DNA from: Candidatus Poribacteria bacterium
GTDB lineage: Bacteria > Poribacteria > WGA-4E > GCA-2687025
Reading direction: 5' to 3'
Assembly (NCBI GenBank): GCA_028818695.1
Contig: JAPPNK010000015.1
Location: forward strand, 174,289-238,288
Length of the DNA stretch: 64,000 bases
The position numbers and the translations under genes are program-made. The notes below the pieces were generated by a model, which did not search any database, had not been told where the DNA came from, and was given only the letters and a program-made list of their open reading frames with translations. Shown here in pieces: positions 1 through 11,206 of the stretch (the stretch's first letter is position 1; each line of letters begins with the position of its first letter).

Positions 1-768
1 TCTTCCATGCGGGGGCGGCGGGTTCGCCCATTCCGCCTGCGCGCTCAGGTAGTGGACGACATAGCTTCGGCGGAATCGCCGGCTATGGTTGTCGGTGCTT
101 TTATGCAGCAGATGGCTATGGAACCAGACAACCGAGCCTGGCTCCGCTTCCAGCGGTATGCCGTCCTCGTCCCGCGCGCCGCGCGCCAAGCGAAACTCCC
201 GCTGTTGCGAGCCTTCCAGGTCGTCATGTTCATGGATGTCATGCTTGTGGCTTCCGGGGATCACATAGAGGCATCCGTTGCCTTCGTCGGCGGGGTCGAT
301 CGCCGTCCATGTGCCGACGGTCGTTTCGGTGTTGAAGCGGTTTCGGAAGTAAAACTTGTCCTGGTGCCATGGGAAGCCGAGGCCGATTTCCGGCGCCTTC
401 CATATGAACAGGTTGTTGATGCCGAGGATGTCGGGACCGAGGATGTCGACGAGCGGATCGGTAAGGCGCGGATCGCGGACTCGGTCCAGAAACTCTTGGC
501 AGAAGCAGCTTGGGTGATGGATTTTGTGCATGGCGTAGACGCCTTCGGCGTCCGCTTTGCCGTCCTTGACAAGCGCGTTCTGGTCAATGTGCGCGATTGG
601 AAAGGGGCGTTTTCCGTCGACGATGTCTTCGGCGGTTTTGCGCAGGATGTCGTTCTCTTCTGGGCTGAAGACGCCTCGGCGTACCAGAAACCCGTTTTCG
701 TTCCAGAACGCTTTTTCTTTCTCGCTCAATCGATGGCTGCGTTCTTGCGCGTTTGTTTCGTCGCTCAT
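1..768 (-). CDS. Phytanoyl-CoA dioxygenase (PhyH) family protein, 3' end cut by window
   Basis: The minus strand from an ATG at 768 stays open for 256 codons to base 1, so the C-terminus lies outside the window. The protein fits the PhyH family of Fe(II)/2-oxoglutarate oxygenases. The facial triad is visible as H135-Q-D137 and a distal H222 in a His-Ser-His-Leu-Leu-His stretch, followed by an Arg-rich segment that could bind 2-oxoglutarate. Substrate is unknown; family members hydroxylate many small molecules. A long plus-strand open frame covers the same bases but has no family features and is rejected. It is divergent from the oxidoreductase gene at 1068, with a repeat element between them. 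A second PhyH gene lies at 28026-28796. Confidence 0.88.
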   Translation of the reverse strand, partial: MSDETNAQERSHRLSEKEKAFWNENGFLVRRGVFSPEENDILRKTAEDIVDGKRPFPIAHIDQNALVKDGKADAEGVYAMHKIHHPSCFCQEFLDRVRDPRLTDPLVDILGPDILGINNLFIWKAPEIGLGFPWHQDKFYFRNRFNTETTVGTWTAIDPADEGNGCLYVIPGSHKHDIHEHDDLEGSQQREFRLARGARDEDGIPLEAEPGSVVWFHSHLLHKSTDNHSRRFRRSYVVHYLSAQAEWANPPPPHGR

Positions 769-874
769 GCGTCTCTCCGTATCGTCTAATTTATAATGTA
801 TCGCCCGATGAACCTCTAAGTTCAGCCCGCGCGCCAGTATAACTCGTTTCTTGTTGAAGATCAACCTCCGCCCT

Positions 875-995
875 CTGACCTTATGTCTTTAGTTGGGACA
901 GGTCGGCGGGCGGATGCGGACGGTTTCTGCGGCGTCTCTAGATTTCCGCTTGCGCGGGAGTAATCATGTAAATGACGGTCTGGTTGGCGGCGCTT
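875..995 (+). repeat. MITE-like intergenic repeat, copy 1
   Basis: The left end at 875-899 reads CTGACCTTATGTC...AGTTGGGAC and is a near inverted match to the right end of the copy at 53318-53558. The body shares GCGGACG, TTCTGCGGCG and CTCTAGATT-type blocks with that copy, and GGTTGGCG further right. No open reading frame lies in it and no right-hand end is recognisable. It fills most of the 299-base gap between the two divergent genes. Confidence 0.65.
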
Positions 996-1067
996 GCGTT
1001 TAAGCAAAAAAAGCGGTATGTTCTTTGAACTGGCTGTGAATGAGCAGGTCGAATCTTGGAGGATCAT

Positions 1068-2075
1068 GTGGCAGATTTCAAAGCGGCGATCATCGGATGC
1101 GGCGGGCGCGGACGCGCGCATGCGGGCGGATATCGAGCCTCAGAGGATGTTAAAATTGTGGCGTGCGCGGACCCGTCCGAGGCGAACGCGCAGCGCATGT
1201 CGAACGACTGCGGCGGCATCAACGTCTATGCCGACCACCGCGAGATGCTTGAAAAAGAGAAGCCCGACATTGTGAGCGTCACAGTTTGGACGGCGCTGCA
1301 CCTGGAGCTGATACGCGACGCGGCGCAAAGCGGCGTCAAGGCGATTCACGCCGAAAAACCGATGGCGCCCACCTGGGGCGAAGCGCGCGAGATCTACGAC
1401 GTTGTGACCGAAAACGGCGTTCTGACCACCTTTTGCCATCAACGGCGGTTCGGCGCCAACTTCGTCAAGGCGCGCGACCTGGTGAACGAAGGCGCTGTCG
1501 GCGATGTCCTGCGCTTTGAAGGCTTCTGCTCCAACATGATCGACTGGGGAACGCACTGGTTCGACATGTTCTTCTGGTACAACAACGACGAGCCTGCTGC
1601 CGCGGTTCTCGGACAGATTCATCTGGACGGCGCGCCGCGAAAGGCGTTCGGCTTGCCGATTGAGAATCAGGGAATCAGCCATGTTTGGTTCAAGAACGGG
1701 CGGAGAGGGCTGTTGTGTACGGGCATTGGCGGAGGCGGAGCGGGCAACCGCATCATCGGCTCAGACGGCGTCATTGAGATTGGCGGACCCGCGCCGATAC
1801 GAGTTCTGCGCGGAGACGGCAGCGGCTGGGAGCGCCCCAATCTGTCCGACATTCACCCAAGAGGCAACGACACGACGCTGTCCGTGTTGGACCTGATCGG
1901 CTGCTTGAAAGACGGCGGCGATCCGCGTTTGGATGTGCGCAAGGCGCTCGCGGCGACGGAGCTGATCTTTGCGACCTACGAATCGAGCCGCTCGCGCAAG
2001 CGCATCGATCTTCCGCTAGAGACGGAGGACAGCGCGTTTCTTTCCATGGTGGAAAGCGGGGAGATGGGCGGCTAA
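1068..2075 (+). CDS. Gfo/Idh/MocA family NAD(P)-dependent oxidoreductase
   Basis: The N-terminal Rossmann fold has the dinucleotide loop GCGGRG at residues 10-15, and the family EKP motif appears in AIHAEKPMA; a C-terminal alpha/beta substrate domain follows. Family members oxidise or reduce sugars, inositols and related cyclic alcohols; the substrate here is not predictable. GTG at 1068 is preferred because GGAGG sits 5 bases upstream; an in-frame TTG at 1056 would overlap that site. About 335 residues is normal for the family. The CotH-like gene follows after 24 bases with its own AAGGAG, so the two are probably co-transcribed. Confidence 0.85.
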   Translation: MADFKAAIIGCGGRGRAHAGGYRASEDVKIVACADPSEANAQRMSNDCGGINVYADHREMLEKEKPDIVSVTVWTALHLELIRDAAQSGVKAIHAEKPMAPTWGEAREIYDVVTENGVLTTFCHQRRFGANFVKARDLVNEGAVGDVLRFEGFCSNMIDWGTHWFDMFFWYNNDEPAAAVLGQIHLDGAPRKAFGLPIENQGISHVWFKNGRRGLLCTGIGGGGAGNRIIGSDGVIEIGGPAPIRVLRGDGSGWERPNLSDIHPRGNDTTLSVLDLIGCLKDGGDPRLDVRKALAATELIFATYESSRSRKRIDLPLETEDSAFLSMVESGEMGG

Positions 2076-2099
2076 AGCGAAACACAAAGGAGATAGACG

Positions 2100-4247
2100 A
2101 TGAGGCGAACGAGTCGATTTGCGGTTGCGGCCGCGGTGTGTGGAACGGCATGGCTGGCTTGGAGTCAGGGACCTGGAGGTCCGCCGAATGAGGGTCCGCG
2201 GATCGATCTTGTTGAGCAGTTTGACGCGGACGGGGACGGACGCTTGAACGACGCGGAGCGGGCTGAAGCGCGCGTGTTCGCGCAGCAAAATCCGCAGCGC
2301 AGAGGGCCGGGCAGACGCGGAGGCAGGCAAGAAACTCCCGCCGCGCCGGTCGTCTTAGAGCCGAAATCGACCCTTGAACAAGACCTGGAAGCGAGCCGTC
2401 AAAACGCGGTCGACGAAAGCGCCGAGCTTTATGACGATTCCGTCCTGCGCACCTTGTACTTGCGCTTTCCGAACAACGACTGGCATCAGGAGCTCGCCGA
2501 CTTTTACAACACGGGCGTGAATGTCCCCGCGGCGCTCATCGTGGACGGGCGGCGGTATGACGGCGTCGGCGTCCGTTTTCGCGGGAATTCGTCCTACTTC
2601 ACGCTCGGCGCTTCCCTCAAAAAATCGTTCAACCTTTCCATGAACCATGACGACCCTGACCAGCGGCTTTACGGGTATCGGACGCTGAACCTGCTAAACT
2701 CGCATGCGGATCCGTCTTTTTTGCGCGAGGCGCTGTTTAGCCGCGTCAGCCGGGAGTATATGCCGGCGCTGAAGGTGAACTTTGTGCGTCTTGTTGTGAA
2801 CGGCGAGAACTGGGGCGTCTATGTGAATTCGCAGCAGTTCAACAGCGATTTCATTGAAGAAGCGTACGGAGAACGGGGCGGCGACCGATGGAAGGTTCCC
2901 GCCAACCCACGAGGCGGCGACAGCGGACTCGCCCTGATGGAAGGCGGCGTGGAGGCGTATCGGCGGCGGTATGAGATCCGGTCAAGCGACAACGATGAGG
3001 CGTGGGAAAGCCTGATGGAGCTGTCGCGCGTTCTGAACGAAGCGCCGGCGGAGGAGCTGGCGGCGCAATTGGAGCCGATTTTGGATGTGGACGAGACGCT
3101 GCGCTTTCTGGCGCTGGACAATGCGTTCATTGATCAGGACGGGTATATGAGCCGCGCGAGCGATTATAACCTTTACCGCGGAACGGACGGGCGGTTTCAT
3201 CTCATTTCGCATGACAACAACGAGACGTTCCGCTTCGGCGGCCGCGGCGGCGGTCCGAGCGACACAGGCGGCGATCCGCAGGTTTCTCCGCTCGTTCATC
3301 TTGAGAACCCGGATCGTCCGTTGATACGGCGCTTGTTGTCGAACGCGGATTTGCAGGCGCGTTATCTGGGGTATGTGCGCTATATCGCGCAGGAGTGGCT
3401 TGACTGGGAGCGTCTTGGGCAGGTTGCGGAAGCGTACCGGTCGTTGATCAGCGCCGAGCTGGAGCGGGACGACAAGAAGCTGACCTCGTATGACGCTTTC
3501 AGGCGCAGCGTGGAGGAAGACATTGCGCGTGAAGGCGGAGGCAGTCCGCCGGGCGGCGCCCCCGCTCCGCCGCCGATCGATTTCAACCCGTTTGGACCGC
3601 CTCCTGAAGGCAGCGATCCGCCGACAGCGGCTCAAGGACCCCCGCCCGCCCCCGGCGGACAGAGCGGACGAGGCGGCGGACGAACAACTCCCGGGCTGAA
3701 ACGGTTCGCAACGGAGCGGCGCGCCTATCTGCTGGCGCAGACGGAAGGCGTCCCCGCCCTTGAGCCTCCGCAGACGCGCAGGCGCGTCGGCGATCCGATC
3801 CCGACCGTCGATTTCCCTGTCGTCATCAATGAGCTGATGGCGCTGAACCGCGCTGCGGTGGAAGGTCCCGACGGCGCATTTTCCGATTGGATTGAGCTCT
3901 ACAACCGCTCCGACAAGGCGGTCGATTTGAGCGGAATGGCGCTCTCGGACGATCCTGACGAGCGGGACAAGTGGCGTTTTCCTGACGGGACGGTCATCGC
4001 CGCCGGCGGTTATCTGATTGTCTGGGCGGACGGCGGAGCGAAGAATGCCGAAGGGCTGCATGCGTCGTTTCGGTTGAGCCGAGAGGGGGAGACGCTGCTG
4101 TTGACAGGTTTGGCGGACGACGGCTTCCCTGCGCTGGACGCGGTTCGGTTTGAGGAGCAGGAGGAGGATGTGTCGTTCGGGCGGACGGCGGACGGGGCGT
4201 TTGCGCGCCTGCGCCCTTCCCCAGGACAGCCGAACGAAGAGCTGTAG
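2100..4247 (+). CDS. CotH-like protein with N-terminal EF-hand and C-terminal lamin-tail domain
   Basis: The 715-residue product starts with a probable signal segment (residues 1-22), then an EF-hand-like calcium loop FDADGDGRLND near residue 41. The middle (about 100-480) matches the CotH kinase-like fold seen in spore coat CotH and many secreted bacterial proteins, including a GVRFRGNSS stretch and the SHDNNETF segment expected of the active site. A Pro/Gly-rich linker leads to a C-terminal lamin-tail domain (about 580-715; VVINELMALN, SDWIELYN). CotH proteins phosphorylate secreted proteins in known cases, but whether this one is active is not known. Likely secreted. The ATG is preceded by AAGGAG. 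Confidence 0.82.
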   Translation: MRRTSRFAVAAAVCGTAWLAWSQGPGGPPNEGPRIDLVEQFDADGDGRLNDAERAEARVFAQQNPQRRGPGRRGGRQETPAAPVVLEPKSTLEQDLEASRQNAVDESAELYDDSVLRTLYLRFPNNDWHQELADFYNTGVNVPAALIVDGRRYDGVGVRFRGNSSYFTLGASLKKSFNLSMNHDDPDQRLYGYRTLNLLNSHADPSFLREALFSRVSREYMPALKVNFVRLVVNGENWGVYVNSQQFNSDFIEEAYGERGGDRWKVPANPRGGDSGLALMEGGVEAYRRRYEIRSSDNDEAWESLMELSRVLNEAPAEELAAQLEPILDVDETLRFLALDNAFIDQDGYMSRASDYNLYRGTDGRFHLISHDNNETFRFGGRGGGPSDTGGDPQVSPLVHLENPDRPLIRRLLSNADLQARYLGYVRYIAQEWLDWERLGQVAEAYRSLISAELERDDKKLTSYDAFRRSVEEDIAREGGGSPPGGAPAPPPIDFNPFGPPPEGSDPPTAAQGPPPAPGGQSGRGGGRTTPGLKRFATERRAYLLAQTEGVPALEPPQTRRRVGDPIPTVDFPVVINELMALNRAAVEGPDGAFSDWIELYNRSDKAVDLSGMALSDDPDERDKWRFPDGTVIAAGGYLIVWADGGAKNAEGLHASFRLSREGETLLLTGLADDGFPALDAVRFEEQEEDVSFGRTADGAFARLRPSPGQPNEEL

Positions 4248-4249
4248 CC

Positions 4250-5671
4250 GTGTCGAAAAAGAGGACGCTTCTTGCTGTTGGAATTGCCGTTGCGGCGGCG
4301 TTGATTTATGTCGGCGCTCGGGTCGTCCTGCTCCGCTATGACTCTGTTGAGATGCCGTATGCAGATCTTCTGGAGACGGCAGAGCAAAAGTGGGGTCTGC
4401 ATTTTTTGAACGATTGGAGCGTCTGGGAAAAGCGGGTTGATCGGCATATCAAAGAGTTTTTTAAAACACAGAGGCGAAGAAAAAAGCCTCACGAAGTAGA
4501 GTATTTCAAATGGCGCTACCAGCGGCTTTGGGCTATGGACGAGGACCTGGACGATCTTCCGCTTCCCGCCAGCCTTGAGCCGGAGGGCGGGATAAGTGAA
4601 AATTCTGGAGGGACGATAGCGACCGGCGGCGGGAAGGGGAGAAGCGTCGAACCTGCCATGATCGTGGACCTGCGGGAAGGGAAGGTCCTTGAGGGCGGCT
4701 TGGTTGACGGCAGCAGAAGATTTGACGGCGGATTCAGCTTTGTCAGCAGCGGCAGCCTTGTTTTAACGGATGAAGAGCATTATCGGGCGATGTATTGGGG
4801 CCTCCCTCCCGTTCAGAAAATGTACATGGTTTCGGGTCAGCCTTATCTGACGGTTTATATTGGAAGCGCCGACCCGCTGGGGCATTCCATCGGCGAATTG
4901 CCGCCCGAGCTGGACCCTGCGGAACCGTTTAAGCAGATGGACGACGCCGAGCTGCAGTTGGCGGTTCGGCAGCTGGCGCAGATCGTGAACCGCCCGACGT
5001 CGCATCAAGAAAAAACGCTGCGCGCCGCGTCTCAAGACCCTGTCGACAGGATGTATGTCGCCGACCTGTTCAACGGCATTATGCGGGCATGGCGGGAGCG
5101 CCGATCTGCATGGGCGGATGTCTCGATGACGCCGCTGCTGCCCGCTTCAGCCGGCATTGAGCAAGCGAAAGCTGTCAAAGCCGACCCCGCGGAAGAGTCG
5201 AACCCTCCGCCCGAAGGGACGCCGTATCTCTACGCGGACGCCTATGCCAGCCCCATTCGCGCCGTCGGCAAGATTCATGGCAAGCTGAACGGATCGGCAA
5301 GGGGCGGGAGCGTAACGTATAAGGGCAGGGGGGTCGCAGACTCGTCCATCGCGTTCATCGACAACGGAGCGTCGCCTCCCATTTCCGAAACCTATTCTTA
5401 TCTAGGGAAGAAGTCAGGTCCCATTCGAGATGGCGATGAGGGGTATGGAGAGGCGCACATTCGATTATTTAACGGGTGGTCAAGGCAGGTCAAGAATCTC
5501 AACGCGCGGACATACTGCCCATGGGACAAGTTCTGGCTTTGGCTGAACGATCCCGCGCGTTATTCGATTTCAAGCCAAGCCAGCGCCATAATTCAAGATG
5601 ACGGCGCCTTTCCCGAAGTGTGGGGAAGCCGCGAGAGTCGAGCGCGTTATCCTTCAAAAGCGCCAAATTAA
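4250..5671 (+). CDS. Membrane-anchored protein of unknown function
   Basis: No family is recognised. The GTG start lies 2 bases after the CotH gene stop, so translation is probably coupled. The 473-residue product has one N-terminal membrane segment (about residues 7-27) after a short basic start, suggesting an exported domain held in the membrane. A basic Arg/Lys patch (about 73-82) follows, and the rest is soluble, rich in Gly, Pro, Trp and Tyr, with a single cysteine near the C-terminus. Sequence such as PLGHSIGELPPELDP and repeated Ala/Ser/Gly stretches gives no clear motif. Context suggests a partner of the secreted CotH-like protein. Confidence 0.6.
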   Translation: MSKKRTLLAVGIAVAAALIYVGARVVLLRYDSVEMPYADLLETAEQKWGLHFLNDWSVWEKRVDRHIKEFFKTQRRRKKPHEVEYFKWRYQRLWAMDEDLDDLPLPASLEPEGGISENSGGTIATGGGKGRSVEPAMIVDLREGKVLEGGLVDGSRRFDGGFSFVSSGSLVLTDEEHYRAMYWGLPPVQKMYMVSGQPYLTVYIGSADPLGHSIGELPPELDPAEPFKQMDDAELQLAVRQLAQIVNRPTSHQEKTLRAASQDPVDRMYVADLFNGIMRAWRERRSAWADVSMTPLLPASAGIEQAKAVKADPAEESNPPPEGTPYLYADAYASPIRAVGKIHGKLNGSARGGSVTYKGRGVADSSIAFIDNGASPPISETYSYLGKKSGPIRDGDEGYGEAHIRLFNGWSRQVKNLNARTYCPWDKFWLWLNDPARYSISSQASAIIQDDGAFPEVWGSRESRARYPSKAPN

Positions 5672-5869
5672 GCGGTCAGATCGGCGGGCTATCGTTTAAA
5701 AATGCGGGTTGCCGCCTGCATGCGCTGCGTTTTTGTGCGATTCCTTGCGCATTCAGCTTGCCATCGCCCGTCATTACAGCGTATATTAATTGACTGCGCC
5801 GCTGATCGGCATGGGCGGGGAAAGCGCCTGCGTTTATGCGTTTTAAAAAACGGCAAACGCAAACTTTGC
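5672..5869 (+). other. Intergenic region ahead of the ribosomal superoperon
   Basis: The 329-base gap between the anchored protein and rpsL holds the promoter at 5870-5898 and the leader hairpin at 5955-5980. Its first 198 bases show no convincing gene. A 93-codon open frame spans 5702-5983 but runs through the promoter, has no ribosome site and looks like chance. No clear terminator for the upstream operon was found. Confidence 0.5.
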
Positions 5870-5898
5870 TTGACGCATGCCAGAGTCGGCGTTACTAT
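5870..5898 (+). promoter_or_regulatory. Sigma70-like promoter of the str-S10-spc-alpha superoperon
   Basis: TTGACG at 5870-5875 and TACTAT at 5893-5898 are separated by exactly 17 bases. This is the best promoter match in the window and lies about 100 bases upstream of rpsL, where transcription of the ribosomal genes must start. It predicts initiation near 5905 and a leader of roughly 95 nucleotides. Confidence 0.75.
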
Positions 5899-5954
5899 TG
5901 TTTTCTTGGTATGGGCGGCGTGTTTTTTTGAACGCCGTTTGTTCAGCGCATGTT

Positions 5955-5980
5955 TGAAAGCCTCCTTGACGAGGCTTTCA
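5955..5980 (+). promoter_or_regulatory. Leader stem-loop just upstream of the rpsL ribosome-binding site
   Basis: TGAAAGCCTC (5955-5964) and GAGGCTTTCA (5971-5980) form a perfect 10-bp stem with a 6-base loop. It ends 10 bases before the GGAG at 5991-5994 that serves the rpsL ATG at 6001. There is no T-run after the stem, so it is not a simple terminator. Position suggests an RNA operator or a 5' stabilising structure; ribosomal operons are often autoregulated through such leaders, but the ligand is unknown. Confidence 0.55.
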
Positions 5981-6000
5981 TAATGAATATGGAGCGGTTT

Positions 6001-6369
6001 ATGCCTACGGTCAACCAGTTAGTTCGGAAGGGTCGCAAGCGTACGACCAAGAAAAGCAAATCGCCTGCGCTGGAAAGATCGCCGCAGCGTCAGGGCATCT
6101 GTCTGCAGGTGCGGACAAAGCCGCCGAAGAAACCGAATTCGGCGCTGCGCAAGATCGCGCGCGTGCGTCTCACAAACGGGCGCGAAATCACGGCGTACAT
6201 ACCTGGCATTGACCATAACCTGAACGAACACAGCTCCGTCCTTGTGCGCGGCGGAAATGTGCGCGACCTTCCGAATGTGGGCTACCATATCGTGCGCGGA
6301 ACGCGCGAATGCGACGGCGTTGAGAACCGCAAGCAGGGCCGCTCAAAATACGGCGCAAAGCGGCGGTAA
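6001..6369 (+). CDS. rpsL: 30S ribosomal protein S12
   Basis: 122-residue S12 of the decoding centre. The conserved [10 protein letters not shown] loop contains K43, and the second decoding loop reads RGGNVRDLP with Arg at position 88, where most bacteria have Lys. Lys-to-Arg at this position is a well-known streptomycin-resistance change. D89, the usual methylthiolated Asp, is kept, while position 92 is Asn instead of the usual Gly. The ATG at 6001 gives the standard [12 protein letters not shown] start and has GGAG 6 bases upstream; an upstream in-frame ATG overlaps that site. First gene of the superoperon. Confidence 0.98.
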   Translation: MPTVNQLVRKGRKRTTKKSKSPALERSPQRQGICLQVRTKPPKKPNSALRKIARVRLTNGREITAYIPGIDHNLNEHSSVLVRGGNVRDLPNVGYHIVRGTRECDGVENRKQGRSKYGAKRR

Positions 6370-6393
6370 TTTTTAAGCAGGAGAGGAATCGGC

Positions 6394-6867
6394 ATGCCGA
6401 GACGTAACGCAGCCGAACGGCGGCCAACGCCGCCCGACCCAGTGTACGGGAGCGTGGACCTTCAGAAGTTTATCAACAGCATCATGCTGAAGGGCAAGAA
6501 AAGCGTTGCGGAGCGCATCGTGTACGGCTCACTGGATGTGATCGGCGACCGGACGGGGCGCAATCCGCGCGAGGTGTTTGACGAGGCGCTGGACAATGTG
6601 AAGCCTGTGGTGGAGATTCGACCGCGGCGCGTCGGCGCGCAGACCTACCAGGTGCCGGTGGAGGTTCGGCCTGAGCGGCGCCTGTCGCTGGCGTTTCGCT
6701 GGATCATCACCGCGGCGCGGGAGGCGCGCAACGAAAAGACGATGTCGGCGCGTTTAGCCTCGGAGCTGCTGGACGCTTCCCGCTCCGAAGGGCATGCAAT
6801 TCGCCGAAAAGAAGAGACGCACCGCATGGCAGAAGCGAACAAAGCGTTTTCGCACTACCGCTGGTAG
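6394..6867 (+). CDS. rpsG: 30S ribosomal protein S7
   Basis: 157-residue S7, a primary 16S rRNA binder that nucleates the 30S head and contacts the E site. The start [10 protein letters not shown], the [12 protein letters not shown] segment and the conserved central QVPVEV-RP block are typical. Length is normal. It follows rpsL by 24 bases with AGGAGAGG upstream and precedes fusA by 12 bases, the classical str order. In E. coli S7 represses this operon by binding the rpsL-rpsG gap. The gap here is too short for a comparable structure, so regulation may have moved to the rpsL leader hairpin (inference). Confidence 0.98.
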   Translation: MPRRNAAERRPTPPDPVYGSVDLQKFINSIMLKGKKSVAERIVYGSLDVIGDRTGRNPREVFDEALDNVKPVVEIRPRRVGAQTYQVPVEVRPERRLSLAFRWIITAAREARNEKTMSARLASELLDASRSEGHAIRRKEETHRMAEANKAFSHYRW

Positions 6868-6879
6868 AAGGGGCTGACC

Positions 6880-8994
<2,115 letters not shown>

Positions 8995-9024
8995 GACTAG
9001 AAACACCGCAAAGGAGTAGCCGAT

Positions 9025-10215
9025 ATGGCGCGCGGAAAATTTGAGCGGACTAAACCGCATGTTAACGTTGGAACCATTGGGCATGTCGATCATGGCAAGA
9101 CGACGCTGACGGCAGCCATCACCCTCATTCAGTCGAATCGGGGGCTTTCCGAAGTGCGCGACTTCGATAGCATCGACAACGCGCCGGAGGAACGCGAGCG
9201 CGGAATCACCATCCAGACCGCCCACGTCGAATATGAAACCGAGAACCGCCACTACGCCCATGTGGACTGCCCCGGTCATGCGGACTATATCAAGAACATG
9301 ATCACGGGAGCCGCCCAGATGGACGGAGCCATCTTGGTCGTATCCGCCGCCGACGGACCGATGCCGCAGACCCGCGAGCATGTGCTGCTGGCGCGGCAGG
9401 TGAACGTCCCCGCCCTTGTCGTCTTTCTCAACAAGGTCGATATGGTGGACGACGAGGAGCTGGTTGAGCTGGTCGAGCTGGAGGTGCGGGAGCTGCTGAG
9501 CGAGTATGAGTTTCCTGGGGACGACATCCCGGTTGTCATGGGCTCGGCGTTGAACGCTCTTGAGTCGGGCGACGCCGAGGGCGACGGAGCCTGCATCGTT
9601 GAGCTGATGGACGCTGTGGACGAGTATATCCCGGAGCCGGAGCGCGACATCGACCGCCCGTTCCTGATGCCGATTGAGGATGTGTTCAGCATCTCTGGGC
9701 GCGGCACCGTTGTGACGGGGCGCATTGAGCGCGGGAAAGTGACGGTCGGCGACGCGGTCGAAATCGTCGGAATTCAGCCGACCCGCGCAACGGTCGCCAC
9801 CGGAGTTGAGATGTTCAACAAGCAGCTGGACGAAGGCATCGCAGGCGACAACGCGGGAGTGCTTCTGCGCGGAACGGCGCGCGACGAGGTGGAGCGCGGG
9901 CAGGTGCTGGCGGCTCCAAACTCCATTCTGCCGCACAAAAGCTTCAAGGCGGAGGTGTATGTGTTGAAAGGCGAAGAGGGCGGGCGTAAAACCCCCTTCT
10001 TTTCCGGCTACAGGCCGCAGTTCTACTTCCGAACAACCGACGTGACGGGCGCGGTGACGCTGGATGAAAGCATCGAGATGGTCATGCCCGGCGACAACGC
10101 GACGTTCAACGTGGAACTGATCACCCCGATCGCCATGGACGAAGGTCTGCGCTTTGCAATCCGCGAAGGCAGCCGAACCGTTGGAGCCGGCGTCGTTACC
10201 GAGATACTCGATTAA
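9025..10215 (+). CDS. tuf: Elongation factor Tu
   Basis: 396-residue EF-Tu, which delivers aminoacyl-tRNA as a GTP complex. GHVDHGKT (19-26), the switch I region ending [13 protein letters not shown] and NKVD mark the GTPase domain; domains II and III follow with the expected [10 protein letters not shown] and [13 protein letters not shown] blocks. The start [20 protein letters not shown] is standard with AAGGAG upstream. Only 15 bases separate it from rpsJ, so the str and S10 operons are joined. The switch I segment [15 protein letters not shown] is shorter and more acidic than the usual form but keeps all key positions. No second tuf copy is in the window. Confidence 0.98.
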   Translation: MARGKFERTKPHVNVGTIGHVDHGKTTLTAAITLIQSNRGLSEVRDFDSIDNAPEERERGITIQTAHVEYETENRHYAHVDCPGHADYIKNMITGAAQMDGAILVVSAADGPMPQTREHVLLARQVNVPALVVFLNKVDMVDDEELVELVELEVRELLSEYEFPGDDIPVVMGSALNALESGDAEGDGACIVELMDAVDEYIPEPERDIDRPFLMPIEDVFSISGRGTVVTGRIERGKVTVGDAVEIVGIQPTRATVATGVEMFNKQLDEGIAGDNAGVLLRGTARDEVERGQVLAAPNSILPHKSFKAEVYVLKGEEGGRKTPFFSGYRPQFYFRTTDVTGAVTLDESIEMVMPGDNATFNVELITPIAMDEGLRFAIREGSRTVGAGVVTEILD

Positions 10216-10230
10216 CGGCGGGGGAGCTGG

Positions 10231-10539
10231 ATGGCGACAACGATACGCATAAAGTTGGAGGCCTACGACCACCGTCTGCTTGACAGGTCCGTGTCGGAGA
10301 TATGCGACATCATCAAGCAGACGGGGGCGTTGGTGAGCGGTCCCGTTCCGTTGCCGACCCATCGCAAGGTCTGGACGGTGAACCGCAGCACATTTGTGGA
10401 TAAGAAATCGCGCGAACAGTTTGAGATGCGCATACATAAGCGCCTGATTGATGTGACTGACCATACGCCGAGAACGATGGACGCTCTCGGGCAGTTTGAT
10501 CTGCCGTCCGGCATCAACATCAAAGTGGCGTTGAAGTAG
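10231..10539 (+). CDS. rpsJ: 30S ribosomal protein S10
   Basis: 102-residue S10 (NusE), a 30S head protein that in E. coli also joins the NusB antitermination complex. [14 protein letters not shown] near the start and the [14 protein letters not shown] loop are diagnostic. Length is normal. ATG at 10231 has GGGGGAG upstream. It opens the S10 part of the superoperon, 15 bases after tuf and 11 before rplC, so there is no room for a separate S10 promoter or the long L4-controlled leader known from E. coli. Confidence 0.98.
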   Translation: MATTIRIKLEAYDHRLLDRSVSEICDIIKQTGALVSGPVPLPTHRKVWTVNRSTFVDKKSREQFEMRIHKRLIDVTDHTPRTMDALGQFDLPSGINIKVALK

Positions 10540-10550
10540 AGGATAAAACG

Positions 10551-11186
10551 ATGAGCATCGGCTTGATCGGTACCAAAATTGGCATGACGCGCGTGTTTGA
10601 CGAGACGGGGATTTCCGTGGGCGTTACGGTTATCCAGGCAGGTCCCTGTCCCGTCGCGCAGGTGAAGACGCCTGAGCGCGACTCGTATTCCGCCGTTCAG
10701 CTCGGCTACGGCTCCCGCAAGCGTCCGAACCGTCCAACGCGCGGGCATTTTGAAAAATCAGGCGCGGAGCCGACGCGCGCGCTGCGCGAATTTCGCATTG
10801 ACGATCCGTCCGAATACGCGGTCGGAGACCTGATTCGCGTCGAGGATCTGTTCGCTTCAGGCGAATATGTGGATGTGAGCGGCGTCTCAAAGGGGCGCGG
10901 GTTTGCGGGCGTTGTGAAGCGCTGGGGCTTTGCCGGACAGAAAGCGAGCCACGGCGCGGAGAAAAATCACCGCCGACCCGGCTCTATCGGCTGCAGCGCG
11001 ACGCCTTCCCGCGTTGTGAAAGGGCGCAAAATGCCCGGACGCATGGGCGGCGAGCGCAAGACGGTCCAGAACCTAAAGGTGATCCAGACGGACGCCGAGA
11101 ACAACTTGATTGTGGTGAAGGGCGCGGCGCCCGGACCGAACGGCGGCTTTGTGATTGTGCGCAAGGCGGCGAAACGGTCCAGCTAG
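10551..11186 (+). CDS. rplC: 50S ribosomal protein L3
   Basis: 211-residue L3, an early 50S assembly protein whose long extension reaches the peptidyl transferase centre. The start [16 protein letters not shown], the [16 protein letters not shown] block and the conserved [16 protein letters not shown] loop are typical. Length is normal. Start ATG at 10551 follows rpsJ by 11 bases. Confidence 0.98.
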   Translation: MSIGLIGTKIGMTRVFDETGISVGVTVIQAGPCPVAQVKTPERDSYSAVQLGYGSRKRPNRPTRGHFEKSGAEPTRALREFRIDDPSEYAVGDLIRVEDLFASGEYVDVSGVSKGRGFAGVVKRWGFAGQKASHGAEKNHRRPGSIGCSATPSRVVKGRKMPGRMGGERKTVQNLKVIQTDAENNLIVVKGAAPGPNGGFVIVRKAAKRSS

Positions 11187-11206
11187 CAGAGGAAAGACGT
11201 CCCAAG

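Noticed and set aside
7..789. 260-codon plus-strand open frame at the left edge
   Set aside because: It lies opposite the PhyH gene, which has full catalytic motifs on the minus strand; the plus frame has no family features.
5702..5983. 93-codon plus-strand frame before rpsL
   Set aside because: It overlaps the promoter and leader hairpin and has no ribosome site or recognisable sequence.
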